Source: Solirubrobacteraceae bacterium (lineage in GTDB: Bacteria > Actinomycetota > Thermoleophilia > Solirubrobacterales > Solirubrobacteraceae). Taken from it: a stretch of DNA of 64,000 bases. The translations under genes were made by a program, and so were the position numbers. The DNA is taken from NCBI GenBank assembly GCA_030447275.1, contig JAUJPF010000004.1, forward strand, positions 1 through 64,000, given 5' to 3'. This document shows, piece by piece, positions 11,405-19,511 of this stretch (position 1 is its first letter; each line of letters begins with the position of its first letter). The notes below the pieces were generated by a model. That model saw only the letters and a list, made by a program, of their open reading frames with translations. It was not told the origin of the DNA and ran no database searches.

Positions 11405-12553
11405 ATGGCGACCGTCGGTGCGCGCCCGCCGCTGCGACGTCCGGCCGAGGGCCGGGTCGCCGCGGGCGTGTGCGCGGGGATCGCCGAGCGCCTGCGGGTC
11501 GACCCGCTCCTCGTCCGTGTCGTGTTCATCGCCGCGGCGACGACCGGCCTCGGCGTCGTCGCCTACGCGCTCGTGTGGCTGGTCGTGCCGACCGACGGCT
11601 CGGGCGGCCCGGTCATGCGCCTGCGCACCGGGCGCGCGGCGGTCGAGGTCGGCCTCGGGGCCGGGCTGCTCGTCCTGAGCGCGCTGCTCGCGATGCGCAG
11701 CGCCGGGCTGTGGCTCTCCGACGCCGTGGCGTGGCCGCTCGTCCTCGTCGCGGCCGGCGGCGCGCTGCTGTGGCGCCAGTCGCAGACGCGGGCGGCGCCC
11801 GCCGAGCCGCGGGCGCTCGAGCCGCGGCCGATCTCACTGCCCGACGTCAGCCGCACCGGCGTCGGCGTCGCGCTCGTCGTCGCCGCCGCGCTCGTCTTCC
11901 TCGAAGTCACCGGGGCGCTCGGCGCGGCGCGCGACGTCGCCGTCGGCGCGATCGTCGTCGCGGTCGTCCTCGGCGTGATCTTCGCGCCCTTCCTCATCCG
12001 CCTCGCCCGCGAGCGCGTGCAGCAGCGCGAGCGCGCGGAGGTCTCGGCGCACCTGCACGACTCGGTGCTCCAGACGCTGGCGCTCGTGCAGAAGCGCGCC
12101 GACGACCCGGCGCAGGTCGCGGCGCTCGCCCGCCGTCAGGAGCGCGAGCTGCGCGCGTGGCTCAGCGGGCGAACGGCCACGGCGACCGGGACGCTCGTGC
12201 CCGCCCTCGAGGCGGTCGCCGGCGACGTCGAGCAGGCCCACGGCGTGGCGGTCGACGTCGTCGCGTCGGGCGACCGCCCAGCCGCCGAACCACTCGTTGC
12301 CGCCGCGCGCGAGGCGATCACGAACGCCGCCAGGCACGGAGGGGGCGGCCCGGTCTCGGTGTTCGTCGAAGCGGGCGAGGAGGGCGCGCGGGTGTTCGTT
12401 CGCGACCGCGGACCCGGCTTCGAGCTCGATGCCATCGCCGAGGATCGCCGCGGGGTGAGGGAGTCGATCGTCGGCCGCATGGAGCGCAACGGCGGCGGCG
12501 CGCGCATCGGTGCGGCGCCGGGCGGAGGCACGGAGGTCGAGCTGTGGTTGTGA
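11405..12553 (+). CDS. PspC-domain sensor histidine kinase
   Basis: Residues 10-65 form a PspC domain (GRVAAGVCAGIAERLRVDPL). They are followed by about four TM helices to residue 205. A NarL-family dimerisation and phosphoacceptor helix (EVSAHLHDSVLQTLALV, with His at about residue 218) comes next, and the end is a HATPase_c domain (EAITNAARHG, N box; RDRGPGF, G1). It likely senses membrane or envelope stress and phosphorylates the LuxR-type regulator whose GTG overlaps its stop. This PspC-kinase layout is common in Actinobacteria. The frame is intact at 382 residues. Confidence 0.9.
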   Translation: MATVGARPPLRRPAEGRVAAGVCAGIAERLRVDPLLVRVVFIAAATTGLGVVAYALVWLVVPTDGSGGPVMRLRTGRAAVEVGLGAGLLVLSALLAMRSAGLWLSDAVAWPLVLVAAGGALLWRQSQTRAAPAEPRALEPRPISLPDVSRTGVGVALVVAAALVFLEVTGALGAARDVAVGAIVVAVVLGVIFAPFLIRLARERVQQRERAEVSAHLHDSVLQTLALVQKRADDPAQVAALARRQERELRAWLSGRTATATGTLVPALEAVAGDVEQAHGVAVDVVASGDRPAAEPLVAAAREAITNAARHGGGGPVSVFVEAGEEGARVFVRDRGPGFELDAIAEDRRGVRESIVGRMERNGGGARIGAAPGGGTEVELWL

Positions 12554-13191
12554 GCGTCCTCATCGTCGACGACCACGCGCTGTTCCGCTCCGGCGTGCGG
12601 GCGGAGCTCGACGGGCGCGTCGACGTCGTCGGCGACGCCGGCACCGTCGAGCAGGCGGTGGAGCTGATCGCGTCGAAGGAACCCGACGTGGTCCTGCTCG
12701 ACGTCCACATGCCCGACGGCGGAGGGGTGGAGGTGATCCGCCGGAGCGGATCCGGCCCGTCCGCGCCGCGGTTCCTCGCGCTGAGCGTCTCCGACGACCC
12801 GAAGGACGTGATCGCGGTGATCCGCGCCGGCGCGCGCGGCTACGTCACGAAGACCATCACCGGCGACGAGCTCGTCGACGCGATCGAGCGGGTCGACGGG
12901 GGCGACGCCGTGTTCTCCCCGCGCCTCGCCGGCTTCGTCCTCGATGCCTTCAACGCGCCAATCGAGCCCGACGTCGACACGCTGACCCCGCGCGAGCACG
13001 AGGTCATCCAGCACATCGCGCGGGGGTACCTCTACAAGGAGATCGCGCAGCGCCTGGGCATCTCCGTGAAGACCGTAGAAGCCCATGTCTCCTCGGTTCT
13101 GCGCAAGCTCCAGCTTTCCACCAGGCACGAGCTGACGACGTGGGCGTGGGAGCGCTTCGAGACCCCGAAGCGGGGGAAGGGCGCGTTGTAG
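12550..13191 (+). CDS. NarL/LuxR-family response regulator
   Basis: The receiver domain has the acidic pair in LIVDDH, the phospho-acceptor Asp in VVLLDVHMPDG and the conserved Lys in YVTKTIT. The C-terminal LuxR helix-turn-helix reads LTPREHEVIQHIARGYLYKE and GISVKTVEAHVSSVLRKL. The GTG start at 12550 overlaps the kinase stop. About 213 residues match the family. Together with the upstream PspC kinase it forms a cognate pair, and the CCCCTAGGGG palindrome before the operon is a candidate autoregulatory site. Confidence 0.92.
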   Translation: MSVLIVDDHALFRSGVRAELDGRVDVVGDAGTVEQAVELIASKEPDVVLLDVHMPDGGGVEVIRRSGSGPSAPRFLALSVSDDPKDVIAVIRAGARGYVTKTITGDELVDAIERVDGGDAVFSPRLAGFVLDAFNAPIEPDVDTLTPREHEVIQHIARGYLYKEIAQRLGISVKTVEAHVSSVLRKLQLSTRHELTTWAWERFETPKRGKGAL

Positions 13192-13330
13192 ACTGGTGCC
13201 TTGCCCGCGATCCGACCCCGAGCGCTCATCCTGAGGCGGCCTCCGGCCGAATACATGGACGACACCCGGGCCCATCCCCGTCCCTTCGAGCCGACTTCGC
13301 TTCCCCACCCAGGAAGGACCCAGTAGCACC

Positions 13331-15941
13331 ATGTTCGAGCGATTCACGGAGCGCGCCAGGCAGGTCGTCGTTCTCGCGCAGGAAGAGGCGCGCACGCTCA
13401 AGCACAACTACATCGGCACCGAGCACATCCTGCTCGGGCTGCTGCGCGAGGAGGAGGGCCTTGCCGCCCGCGTCCTCGAGTCGCTGGACATCACCGTCGA
13501 GCGGGTGCGTGCGCAGGTCGTGCGCATCGTCGGCTCCGGTGAGGAGGTCACCAGCGGACAGATCCCGTTCACCCCGCGAGCGAAGAAGGTCCTCGAGCTC
13601 GCGCTGCGCGAGGCGCTGAGCCTCGGCCACAACTACATCGGCACCGAGCACATCCTCCTCGGCCTCGTGCGCGAGAACGAGGGCGTGGCGGCGCGCATCC
13701 TGCTCGACTTCGACGCGGACTCCGAGAAGATCCGCAACGAGGTCATCCGGATGCTCTCCGGCCCCGGCGGGCGCCGCTCGGGCGGTGGCCAGCAGGGGCC
13801 CCCAGGGCAGCAAGCGCGACCGGCGAGGGCAAGAAGTCCTCGAAGCTGCTCGACCAGTTCGGCCGCAACCTGACCAAGCTCGCCTCCGACGGCAAGCTCG
13901 ACCCCGTCGTCGGTCGCGAGACCGAGATCGAGCGGATCATGCAGATCCTCTCGCGGCGCACGAAGAACAACCCGGTGCTCATCGGCGAGCCCGGCGTCGG
14001 CAAGACCGCCGTCGTCGAGGGGCTCGCGCAGCGGATCACCAACGCCGACGTGCCCGAGCTCCTGAAGGGCAAGCAGATCTACACGCTGGACCTCGCGGCC
14101 CTCGTCGCCGGCTCGAAGTACCGGGGCGAGTTCGAGGAGCGGCTGAAGAAGGTGATGAAGGAGATCACCCAGCGCGGCGACATCATCCTGTTCATCGACG
14201 AGCTGCACAACCTCGTCGGGGCGGGCGCCGCCGAGGGCGCGATCGACGCCGCGTCGATCCTCAAGCCGGCGCTGGCGCGCGGCGAGCTCCAGACGATCGG
14301 CGCGACGACGCTCGACGAGTACCGCAAGTACCTCGAGCGCGACTCCGCCCTGGAGCGCCGCTTTCAGCAGATCCGCGTCGACCAGCCGTCGACGGACGAG
14401 ACCGTGCAGATCCTCAAGGGGCTGCGCGACCGCTACGAGGCGCACCACAAGGTCAACATCACCGACGAGGCGCTCGAGGCGGCGGCCGAGCTGGCGGACC
14501 GCTACATCTCCGACCGGTTCTTGCCCGACAAGGCCATCGACCTCATCGACGAGGCCGCGTCGCGCATGCGCATCAAGTCAATGACGTCCCCGCCCGTGTA
14601 CCGGGAGCTCGAGGAGGAGATCGAGACGACGCGGCGCGCCAAGGAAGCCGCGATCGAGGCGCAGGAGTTCGAGAAGGCGGCGTCGCTGCGCGACACCGAG
14701 CGCCGGCTGACGAACAAGAAGCGCGAGCTCGAGCAGCGCTGGGAGAGCGGCGAGGGCGGCGAGCGGCCGTCGATCGCCGAGGAGGAGATCGCCGACATCG
14801 TCTCGATGTGGACCGGCATCCCCGTGTTCAAGCTCACCGAGGCCGAGACGCAGAAGCTCATGCGCATGGAGGACGAGCTGCACAAGCGCGTCATCGGGCA
14901 GCACGCCGCCGTCGAGGTCATCTCGAAGGCGATCCGGCGCTCGCGCGCGGGCCTCAAGGACCCGAAGCGGCCGACCGGCTCGTTCGTGTTCCTCGGGCCG
15001 TCCGGGGTCGGCAAGACCGAGCTGGCCCGCACCCTCGCCGAGTTCCTGTTCGGCGACGAGGACTCGATGGTCCGCATCGACATGTCGGAGTACATGGAGA
15101 AGCACGCCGTGTCCCGGCTCGTCGGCTCGCCCCCGGCTACATCGGCTACGACGAGGGCGGCCAGCTCACCGAGGCCGTGCGCCGCAAGCCGTACTCCGTC
15201 CTGCTGCTCGACGAGATCGAGAAGGCCCACCCGGACGTCTTCAACATCCTCCTCCAGATCCTGGAGGACGGGCGGCTGACCGACGCGCAGGGCCGCACGG
15301 TCGACTTCCGTCACTGCATCGTGATCATGACCTCGAACATCGGAGCGTCGGAGATCGCGCGGAACACCCCGCTCGGCTTCAACGTGTCCGAGGACGAGAC
15401 CGGCGTGTCCTACGAGGACATGAAGGGCCGGATCATGGGCGAGCTGAAGAAGGTCTTCCGGCCCGAGTTCCTCAACCGCATCGACGACGTCATCGTCTTC
15501 CACAAGCTCCAGAAGGACGAGATCAAGCAGATCATCGACCTCCTGCTGCTGCGGATCCGCGAGTCGATGGCCGAGCGCGAGCTCCAGCTCGAGCTCACCG
15601 AGGACGCGCGGGACCTGCTCGTCGACAAGGGCTGGGACCCGGCGATGGGCGCCCGGCCGCTGCGCCGCGCGATCCAGCGCTACATCGAGGACCCGCTCGC
15701 CGACTTCGTGCTGCGGGCGCAGCTCGAGTCGGGCGCCACGGTCATGGTCGACAAGGCCGACGACATCGAGGGCGGCCCGAACGACGGCGGCGACCCGGTG
15801 AAGCTGTCGATCATCCAGCCGAAGAAGGTCCCGGCTGCGGTGGGCGGCGGCGGCGACGGCGCCGACGTCCCGGCCGAGGAGGGCGCCGACGACGCGCCCG
15901 CCCGCGAGCCGGAGACGCCGGACGCGCCGCCGGCCGAGTAG
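13331..15941 (+). CDS. clpC: ATP-dependent Clp protease ATPase subunit ClpC (frame shifts)
   Basis: ClpC unfolds proteins for ClpP. The N-terminal double Clp_N repeat ([20 protein letters not shown], and [12 protein letters not shown] occurring twice) precedes a glycine-rich linker. AAA-1 carries GEPGVGKT and [10 protein letters not shown]. The UVR-containing middle region includes [23 protein letters not shown]-2 carries GPSGVGKT and [13 protein letters not shown], and the end is an acidic tail. The frame shifts in the linker near 13800-13816, probably twice, and again near 15130, where a G is missing before [10 protein letters not shown]. All segments fit one ClpC of about 870 residues. It begins the clpC-radA-disA-carD-ispDF order conserved across Gram-positive bacteria. 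A 139-nt leader region precedes it. Confidence 0.92.
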
Positions 15942-15944
15942 GGC

Positions 15945-16221
15945 CTAGACCACGATCCCGAACCCGTAGACCAGGCAGGCCGCGGCACCGGTGCCGCGGC
16001 CGTCCTGGCGCACGACGCGTTGGCGTTGTCGGCGACCTCGATGAGCCCCGCCGAACTGCTGGCTCTGCCCGCGTACGACGCCCGCGACGAACTTGCTGGG
16101 GATCTTCCCGCGGTCGGATCCGGTGCGGTTCGTCGCGACGAGCTTGCCGGCGGCGCGCTTGAGCGACGAGCGGCGCGATGATCGAGATCACGAGCGAGGG
16201 CGGAGGCGTCCTCGACCTCAT
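15945..16221 (-). CDS. Small secreted protein (frame shifted), Thermoleophilia-type
   Basis: On the minus strand a strong Shine-Dalgarno (AAGGGAGGAA) lies just before an ATG at 16221. The N-terminus MRSRTPPPSLVISIIA is close to the signal-anchor common to many Thermoleophilia secreted proteins (PxLVISxIALxVALGGT). The frame then changes near 16165. Next comes a GC3-rich reading frame (AAGKLVATNRTGSDRGKIPS, KFVAGVVRGQSQQFGG), then LIEVADNANAS and finally GRGTGAAACLVYGFGIVV with TAG at 15947-15945. Total length is 277 nt, one base off a whole number of codons, consistent with indels. The stop lies 3 nt from the clpC stop, so the genes converge. The function is unknown. Confidence 0.55.
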
Positions 16222-16249
16222 GGGGTTCCTCCCTTGTACGTTGGCTGCT

Positions 16250-16462
16250 GTGGAGGAGAACCCGCCGGTCGAGATCAAGGTGCGCGACGACGGGCCGTAC
16301 AAGGTCACGGGCCCCGTCCGGATCGTCGACGCCGATGGCAAGGCGTGGGAGCTCGACGGCTCGCGGCCGGTGGCGCTGTGCCGCTGCGGGCACTCGCAGA
16401 CGAAGCCCTTCTGCGACGCGACGCACAAGACCTCGGGGTTCGCGAGCTGTGAGCGGGCGTAG
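16250..16462 (+). CDS. CDGSH-type iron-sulfur protein
   Basis: About 70 residues contain the zf-CDGSH motif CRCGHSQTKPFCDATH, whose three Cys and one His ligate a 2Fe-2S cluster. The N-terminal strands (PVEIKVRDDGPYKVTGPVRI) match the actinobacterial single-CDGSH family. I chose GTG 16250 rather than ATG 16178 because the extra 24 residues are not conserved and that segment holds the 5' end and Shine-Dalgarno of the opposing gene. The stop overlaps the GTG of the PLP lyase gene, suggesting co-translation. The likely role is electron transfer or cluster handling, with no direct evidence here. Confidence 0.85.
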   Translation: MEENPPVEIKVRDDGPYKVTGPVRIVDADGKAWELDGSRPVALCRCGHSQTKPFCDATHKTSGFASCERA

Positions 16463-17528
16463 CACGCGGGCGGTCCACGCCGGACTGCCGGCGCCGCAGG
16501 ACGGCGAGCCGTTCCTGCCCGGGCCGACGTTCGCCGCGCCCTACCACCTGAGCGGCGACGCGTCGCCGCGCGGGTACGGGCGCTACGAGAACCCGACGTG
16601 GACGCGCTGGCAGGAGGCGCTCGCCGCGCTCGAGGGCGGGCCGGCGCTCGGCTTCGCCTCGGGGATGGCCGCGTCGACGGCGGTGCTCCAGGCGTTCGGC
16701 GGGCCGGTCGTGCTGCCGAACGACACCTACGGCGTGGTCGCCAAGGCGGCTTCGCTGACCGGTGCTGACGCGCGCTTCGCCCCGAGCGACCCGGCGGCGC
16801 TGCTCGGGGCGGCGGCCGCCGGAGCGCGCGTCGTGTGGATCGAGACGCCGACGAACCCGTCCTTGACCGTCATCGACATCGAGGCGTTCGCGCGCGAGGT
16901 CCACGCGCTCGGCGCGCTGCTCGTCGTCGACGGGACGCTCGCCACGCCGCTCTCCCAGCAGGCGCTGTCGCTCGGCGCCGACGTCTCCGTCGTCTCGGAC
17001 TCGAAGGCGATGACCGGGCACTCCGACCTCGTGCTCGGCCACGTCGCGTGCCGCTCCGAGGAGCACGCCGCCGCGATCCGCTCGTGGCGCGACGCGACCG
17101 GCGCGATCCCCGGCCCGTTCGAGGCGTGGCTCGCGCACCGCTCGCTGGCGACGCTCGGCGTGCGGCTCGAGCGCCAGTGCGCGAACGCGCTCGCCGTCGC
17201 GCGGGCGGTCGAGGCGCGCGGCCTCCCCGTCCTCTACCCCGGCCTCCCGGCGCATCCGGGCCACGCGGCGGCGGCGCGGCAGATGGGCGGCCTGTTCGGG
17301 CCCGTCGTGTCGTTCACGCTGGAGAGCGCCGGCGACGCCGACCGGTTCCTCGCCGGCTGCTCGCTCGTCGCCGAGGCGACGTCGTTCGGCGGGCTGCACT
17401 CGAGCGCCGAGCGCCGTGCGCGCTGGGGGATCGAGCCGGTCGCCGAGGGCTTCATCCGGCTCTCGGCGGGGATCGAGGACGCCGACGACCTCGTCGCCGA
17501 CGTCCTCGGCGCGCTCGACGCGCTCTAG
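16449..17528 (+). CDS. PLP-dependent trans-sulfuration enzyme (cystathionine gamma-lyase/synthase family)
   Basis: The Cys/Met metabolism PLP fold is clear. It includes STRAVHAGL, GYGRYENPTWTRWQEALAAL, LGFASGMAAS, VWIETPTNPSL and the Lys-containing VVSDSKAMTGHSD that binds PLP. FGGLHSSAERRARWG and GFIRLSAGIED occur near the C-terminus, as in MetB/MetC/CGL enzymes. At about 359 residues it is slightly short but complete. Substrate choice (cystathionine, homoserine ester or methionine) cannot be told from sequence alone. The GTG start overlaps the CDGSH gene end. It converges with osmC. Confidence 0.85.
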   Translation: MSGRSTRAVHAGLPAPQDGEPFLPGPTFAAPYHLSGDASPRGYGRYENPTWTRWQEALAALEGGPALGFASGMAASTAVLQAFGGPVVLPNDTYGVVAKAASLTGADARFAPSDPAALLGAAAAGARVVWIETPTNPSLTVIDIEAFAREVHALGALLVVDGTLATPLSQQALSLGADVSVVSDSKAMTGHSDLVLGHVACRSEEHAAAIRSWRDATGAIPGPFEAWLAHRSLATLGVRLERQCANALAVARAVEARGLPVLYPGLPAHPGHAAAARQMGGLFGPVVSFTLESAGDADRFLAGCSLVAEATSFGGLHSSAERRARWGIEPVAEGFIRLSAGIEDADDLVADVLGALDAL

Positions 17529-17625
17529 CTCTCGAGCGTCGCGAGCCCCGCCGAGCGTCGACTTCGTCTCCTATACGACGACGAACTCGACGCTCGGATG
17601 CCGTGGTCTAGCTCTCGAGCGTCGC
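17524..17625. repeat. 19-nt direct repeat flanking the lyase/osmC gap
   Basis: TCTAGCTCTCGAGCGTCGC occurs at 17524-17542 and again at 17607-17625. The first copy holds the lyase stop codon and the second the osmC stop. It looks like a short duplication of the osmC 3' end. Confidence 0.6.
17553..17595. terminator. Stem-loop between convergent genes
   Basis: GAGCGTCGACTTCGTC pairs with the downstream GACGAACTCGACGCTC with one mismatch and an 11-nt loop. It lies between the stops of the convergent PLP lyase and osmC genes, so it could end transcription from both sides. There is no T tract, so factor-independent termination is uncertain. Confidence 0.4.
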
Positions 17626-18039
17626 CTCGAGCTGGAAGTCGTCGACGCCGGCGAGGGCGCGGCTGATCACGCACTCCTTCTTGGCCTGCTCGGCGGCCTT
17701 CTGGAAGCCGTCCTGGTCGAGGCCCGGGACGCGGCCGCGCGTCTTGATGTTCATCCCGGTGATCGTCGGCTTGCCGTCGACGTTGCGCAGCACGGCGCGG
17801 GCGTCGGTGTGAAGCTCCTCGGGCGCGTGGCCCTCGGTGCCGAGGATGAGGCTGAGCGCCATCGTGAAGCAGCCCGCCTCGGCGGCGGCGATCAGCTCCT
17901 CGGGGTTCGTGCCCTCGCCGTCCTCGAAGCGGCTCTTGAACGAGTACGGGCCCTCATGGGCGCCGTTGCCGACGGTGATGCGTCCCTCGCCGCCCTCCAG
18001 GTCCCCGCGCCAGACCGCGCTGCCGTTCCGCGTCGCCAT
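17608..18039 (-). CDS. OsmC-family peroxiredoxin
   Basis: OsmC/Ohr proteins reduce organic hydroperoxides with two cysteines. Here these are in AEAGCFTMALSL and KKECVISRAL. The 143-residue protein starts MATRNGSAVWRGDLEGG and has the EGTNPEELIAAA segment and GMNIKTRGRVPGLD typical of OsmC rather than Ohr. ATG 18039 has the purine-rich GGAGAGAGG upstream as a Shine-Dalgarno. It is divergent from radA, with an 82-nt shared control region. Confidence 0.9.
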   Translation of the reverse strand: MATRNGSAVWRGDLEGGEGRITVGNGAHEGPYSFKSRFEDGEGTNPEELIAAAEAGCFTMALSLILGTEGHAPEELHTDARAVLRNVDGKPTITGMNIKTRGRVPGLDQDGFQKAAEQAKKECVISRALAGVDDFQLEATLES

Positions 18040-18121
18040 GCTTCGCTCCTCTCTCCGCTCTGCGCCGAGTCTGCCACGTCGGGGCGGAACCGTCGGGTGC
18101 GGGCCGTAGGGTCGCCCGTTC

Positions 18122-19492
18122 ATGGCGCGACCGACCACGATCCACGTCTGCTCGGCGTGCGGGCACTCGACCCCCCGCTGGCAGGGCAAGTGCCCGGGGT
18201 GCGACGCGTGGAACACCCTCGTAGAGGAGGCGCGCCCGGCGGCGGCGTCTGGGTCCTCGGGGCGCGCGGGGGTGGCGCGGGCCGCCCGGCCGCGCCCGCT
18301 CTCGGAGGTCGACACCGCACCGGTGCCGCGCCTGTCGACGGGGATCGGCGAGCTCGACCGCGTCCTCGGCGGCGGCATCGTCCCGGGCTCGCTCGTCCTG
18401 CTCGGCGGCTCGCCGGGGATCGGCAAGTCGACGCTCACGAACATGGCGCTCGGCAACCTCGCGGGCGCCGGACGGCGGACGCTGTACGTCTCGGGCGAGG
18501 AGTCAGCGGCGCAGATCAAGCTGCGGGCCGAGCGGCTCGGCGCGGGCGCGCTGGCGGTGCCCGTCGTCGCGGAGACCGATGTCGACACCGTGATCGCGAC
18601 GCTCGAGGCCGAGCGCCCGGAGGTCTGCGTCATCGACTCGGTGCAGACGCTGCACGCCGCCGAGCTGACCGGCGCCCCGGGCTCGGTCGGGCAGGTGCGC
18701 GAGGTCGCATCGCGGATCATGCGCGTCGCGAAGGCCCACGCGATCGCGGTGGTCCTCGTCGGGCACGTGACGAAGGAGGGCTCGCTCGCCGGCCCGCGCG
18801 TCCTCGAGCACCTCGTCGACTGCGTGCTCCAGTTCGAGGGCGAGCGCGAGCGCACGTACCGGACGCTCCGCGCGCTCAAGAACCGCTTCGGCTCGACGTC
18901 GGAGGCCGGCGTCTTCGAGATGCGCTCCGGCGGCCTCGTCGAGGTCCTCGACGCCAGCGCCCGCTTCGTCGGCGAGGCGACCCGCGCGCCGGGCTCGGTC
19001 GTCCTCGCGGCGATGGAGGGCTCGCGGCCGCTGCTCGTCGAGGTCCAGGCCCTCGTCTCCCCGTCCGAGCTCGTCCCGCCGCGCAGGGTCGTCAACGGCC
19101 TCGACCGCAACCGCCTCGCGCTCGTCCTCGCCGTCCTCGGCCGCCACGCGGGCGTGGGAGTGGGGACGGCCGATGTGTTCGTCAACGTCGTCGGCGGCGT
19201 CCGCATCGACGAGCCGGGCGCCGACCTCGCGGTCGCGCTCGCCGTCGCCGGAGCGGCGCGCGGCGTCGCGCTCGAGCAGCCCGACCGGCCGCTCGCCGCG
19301 TTCGGCGAGGTCGGCCTCACCGGCGAGCTCCGCTCCGTCGGGCATCCGGAGCGGCGGATCGAGGAGGCGGCGAAGTTCGGGCTGCGGACCGTGGTAGCGC
19401 CGCCGGGCAGCGGCGGCCTCGAGGCCCGGACGCTGCGCGAGGCGCTGAAGGCGGCGTTCGGCGGCGGCGAGCGCCGGCCCCGCGCCGCGTAG
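18122..19492 (+). CDS. radA: DNA repair protein RadA
   Basis: RadA (Sms) is a RecA-like helicase that extends D-loops in recombination. The N-terminal zinc finger is CSACGHSTPRWQGKCPGC. Walker A reads GGSPGIGKS, the family-specific KNRFGS motif follows the ATPase core, and the C-terminal Lon-like domain includes NVVGGVRIDEPGADLAVALA and FGEVGLTGELR. All 456 residues are in one frame. TAGGGT ends 9 nt before the ATG and may be its -10. It precedes disA, as in many Gram-positive genomes, although two secreted-protein genes intervene here. Confidence 0.95.
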   Translation: MARPTTIHVCSACGHSTPRWQGKCPGCDAWNTLVEEARPAAASGSSGRAGVARAARPRPLSEVDTAPVPRLSTGIGELDRVLGGGIVPGSLVLLGGSPGIGKSTLTNMALGNLAGAGRRTLYVSGEESAAQIKLRAERLGAGALAVPVVAETDVDTVIATLEAERPEVCVIDSVQTLHAAELTGAPGSVGQVREVASRIMRVAKAHAIAVVLVGHVTKEGSLAGPRVLEHLVDCVLQFEGERERTYRTLRALKNRFGSTSEAGVFEMRSGGLVEVLDASARFVGEATRAPGSVVLAAMEGSRPLLVEVQALVSPSELVPPRRVVNGLDRNRLALVLAVLGRHAGVGVGTADVFVNVVGGVRIDEPGADLAVALAVAGAARGVALEQPDRPLAAFGEVGLTGELRSVGHPERRIEEAAKFGLRTVVAPPGSGGLEARTLREALKAAFGGGERRPRAA

Positions 19493-19511
19493 GCCTCCCT
19501 GGGCACGACAT

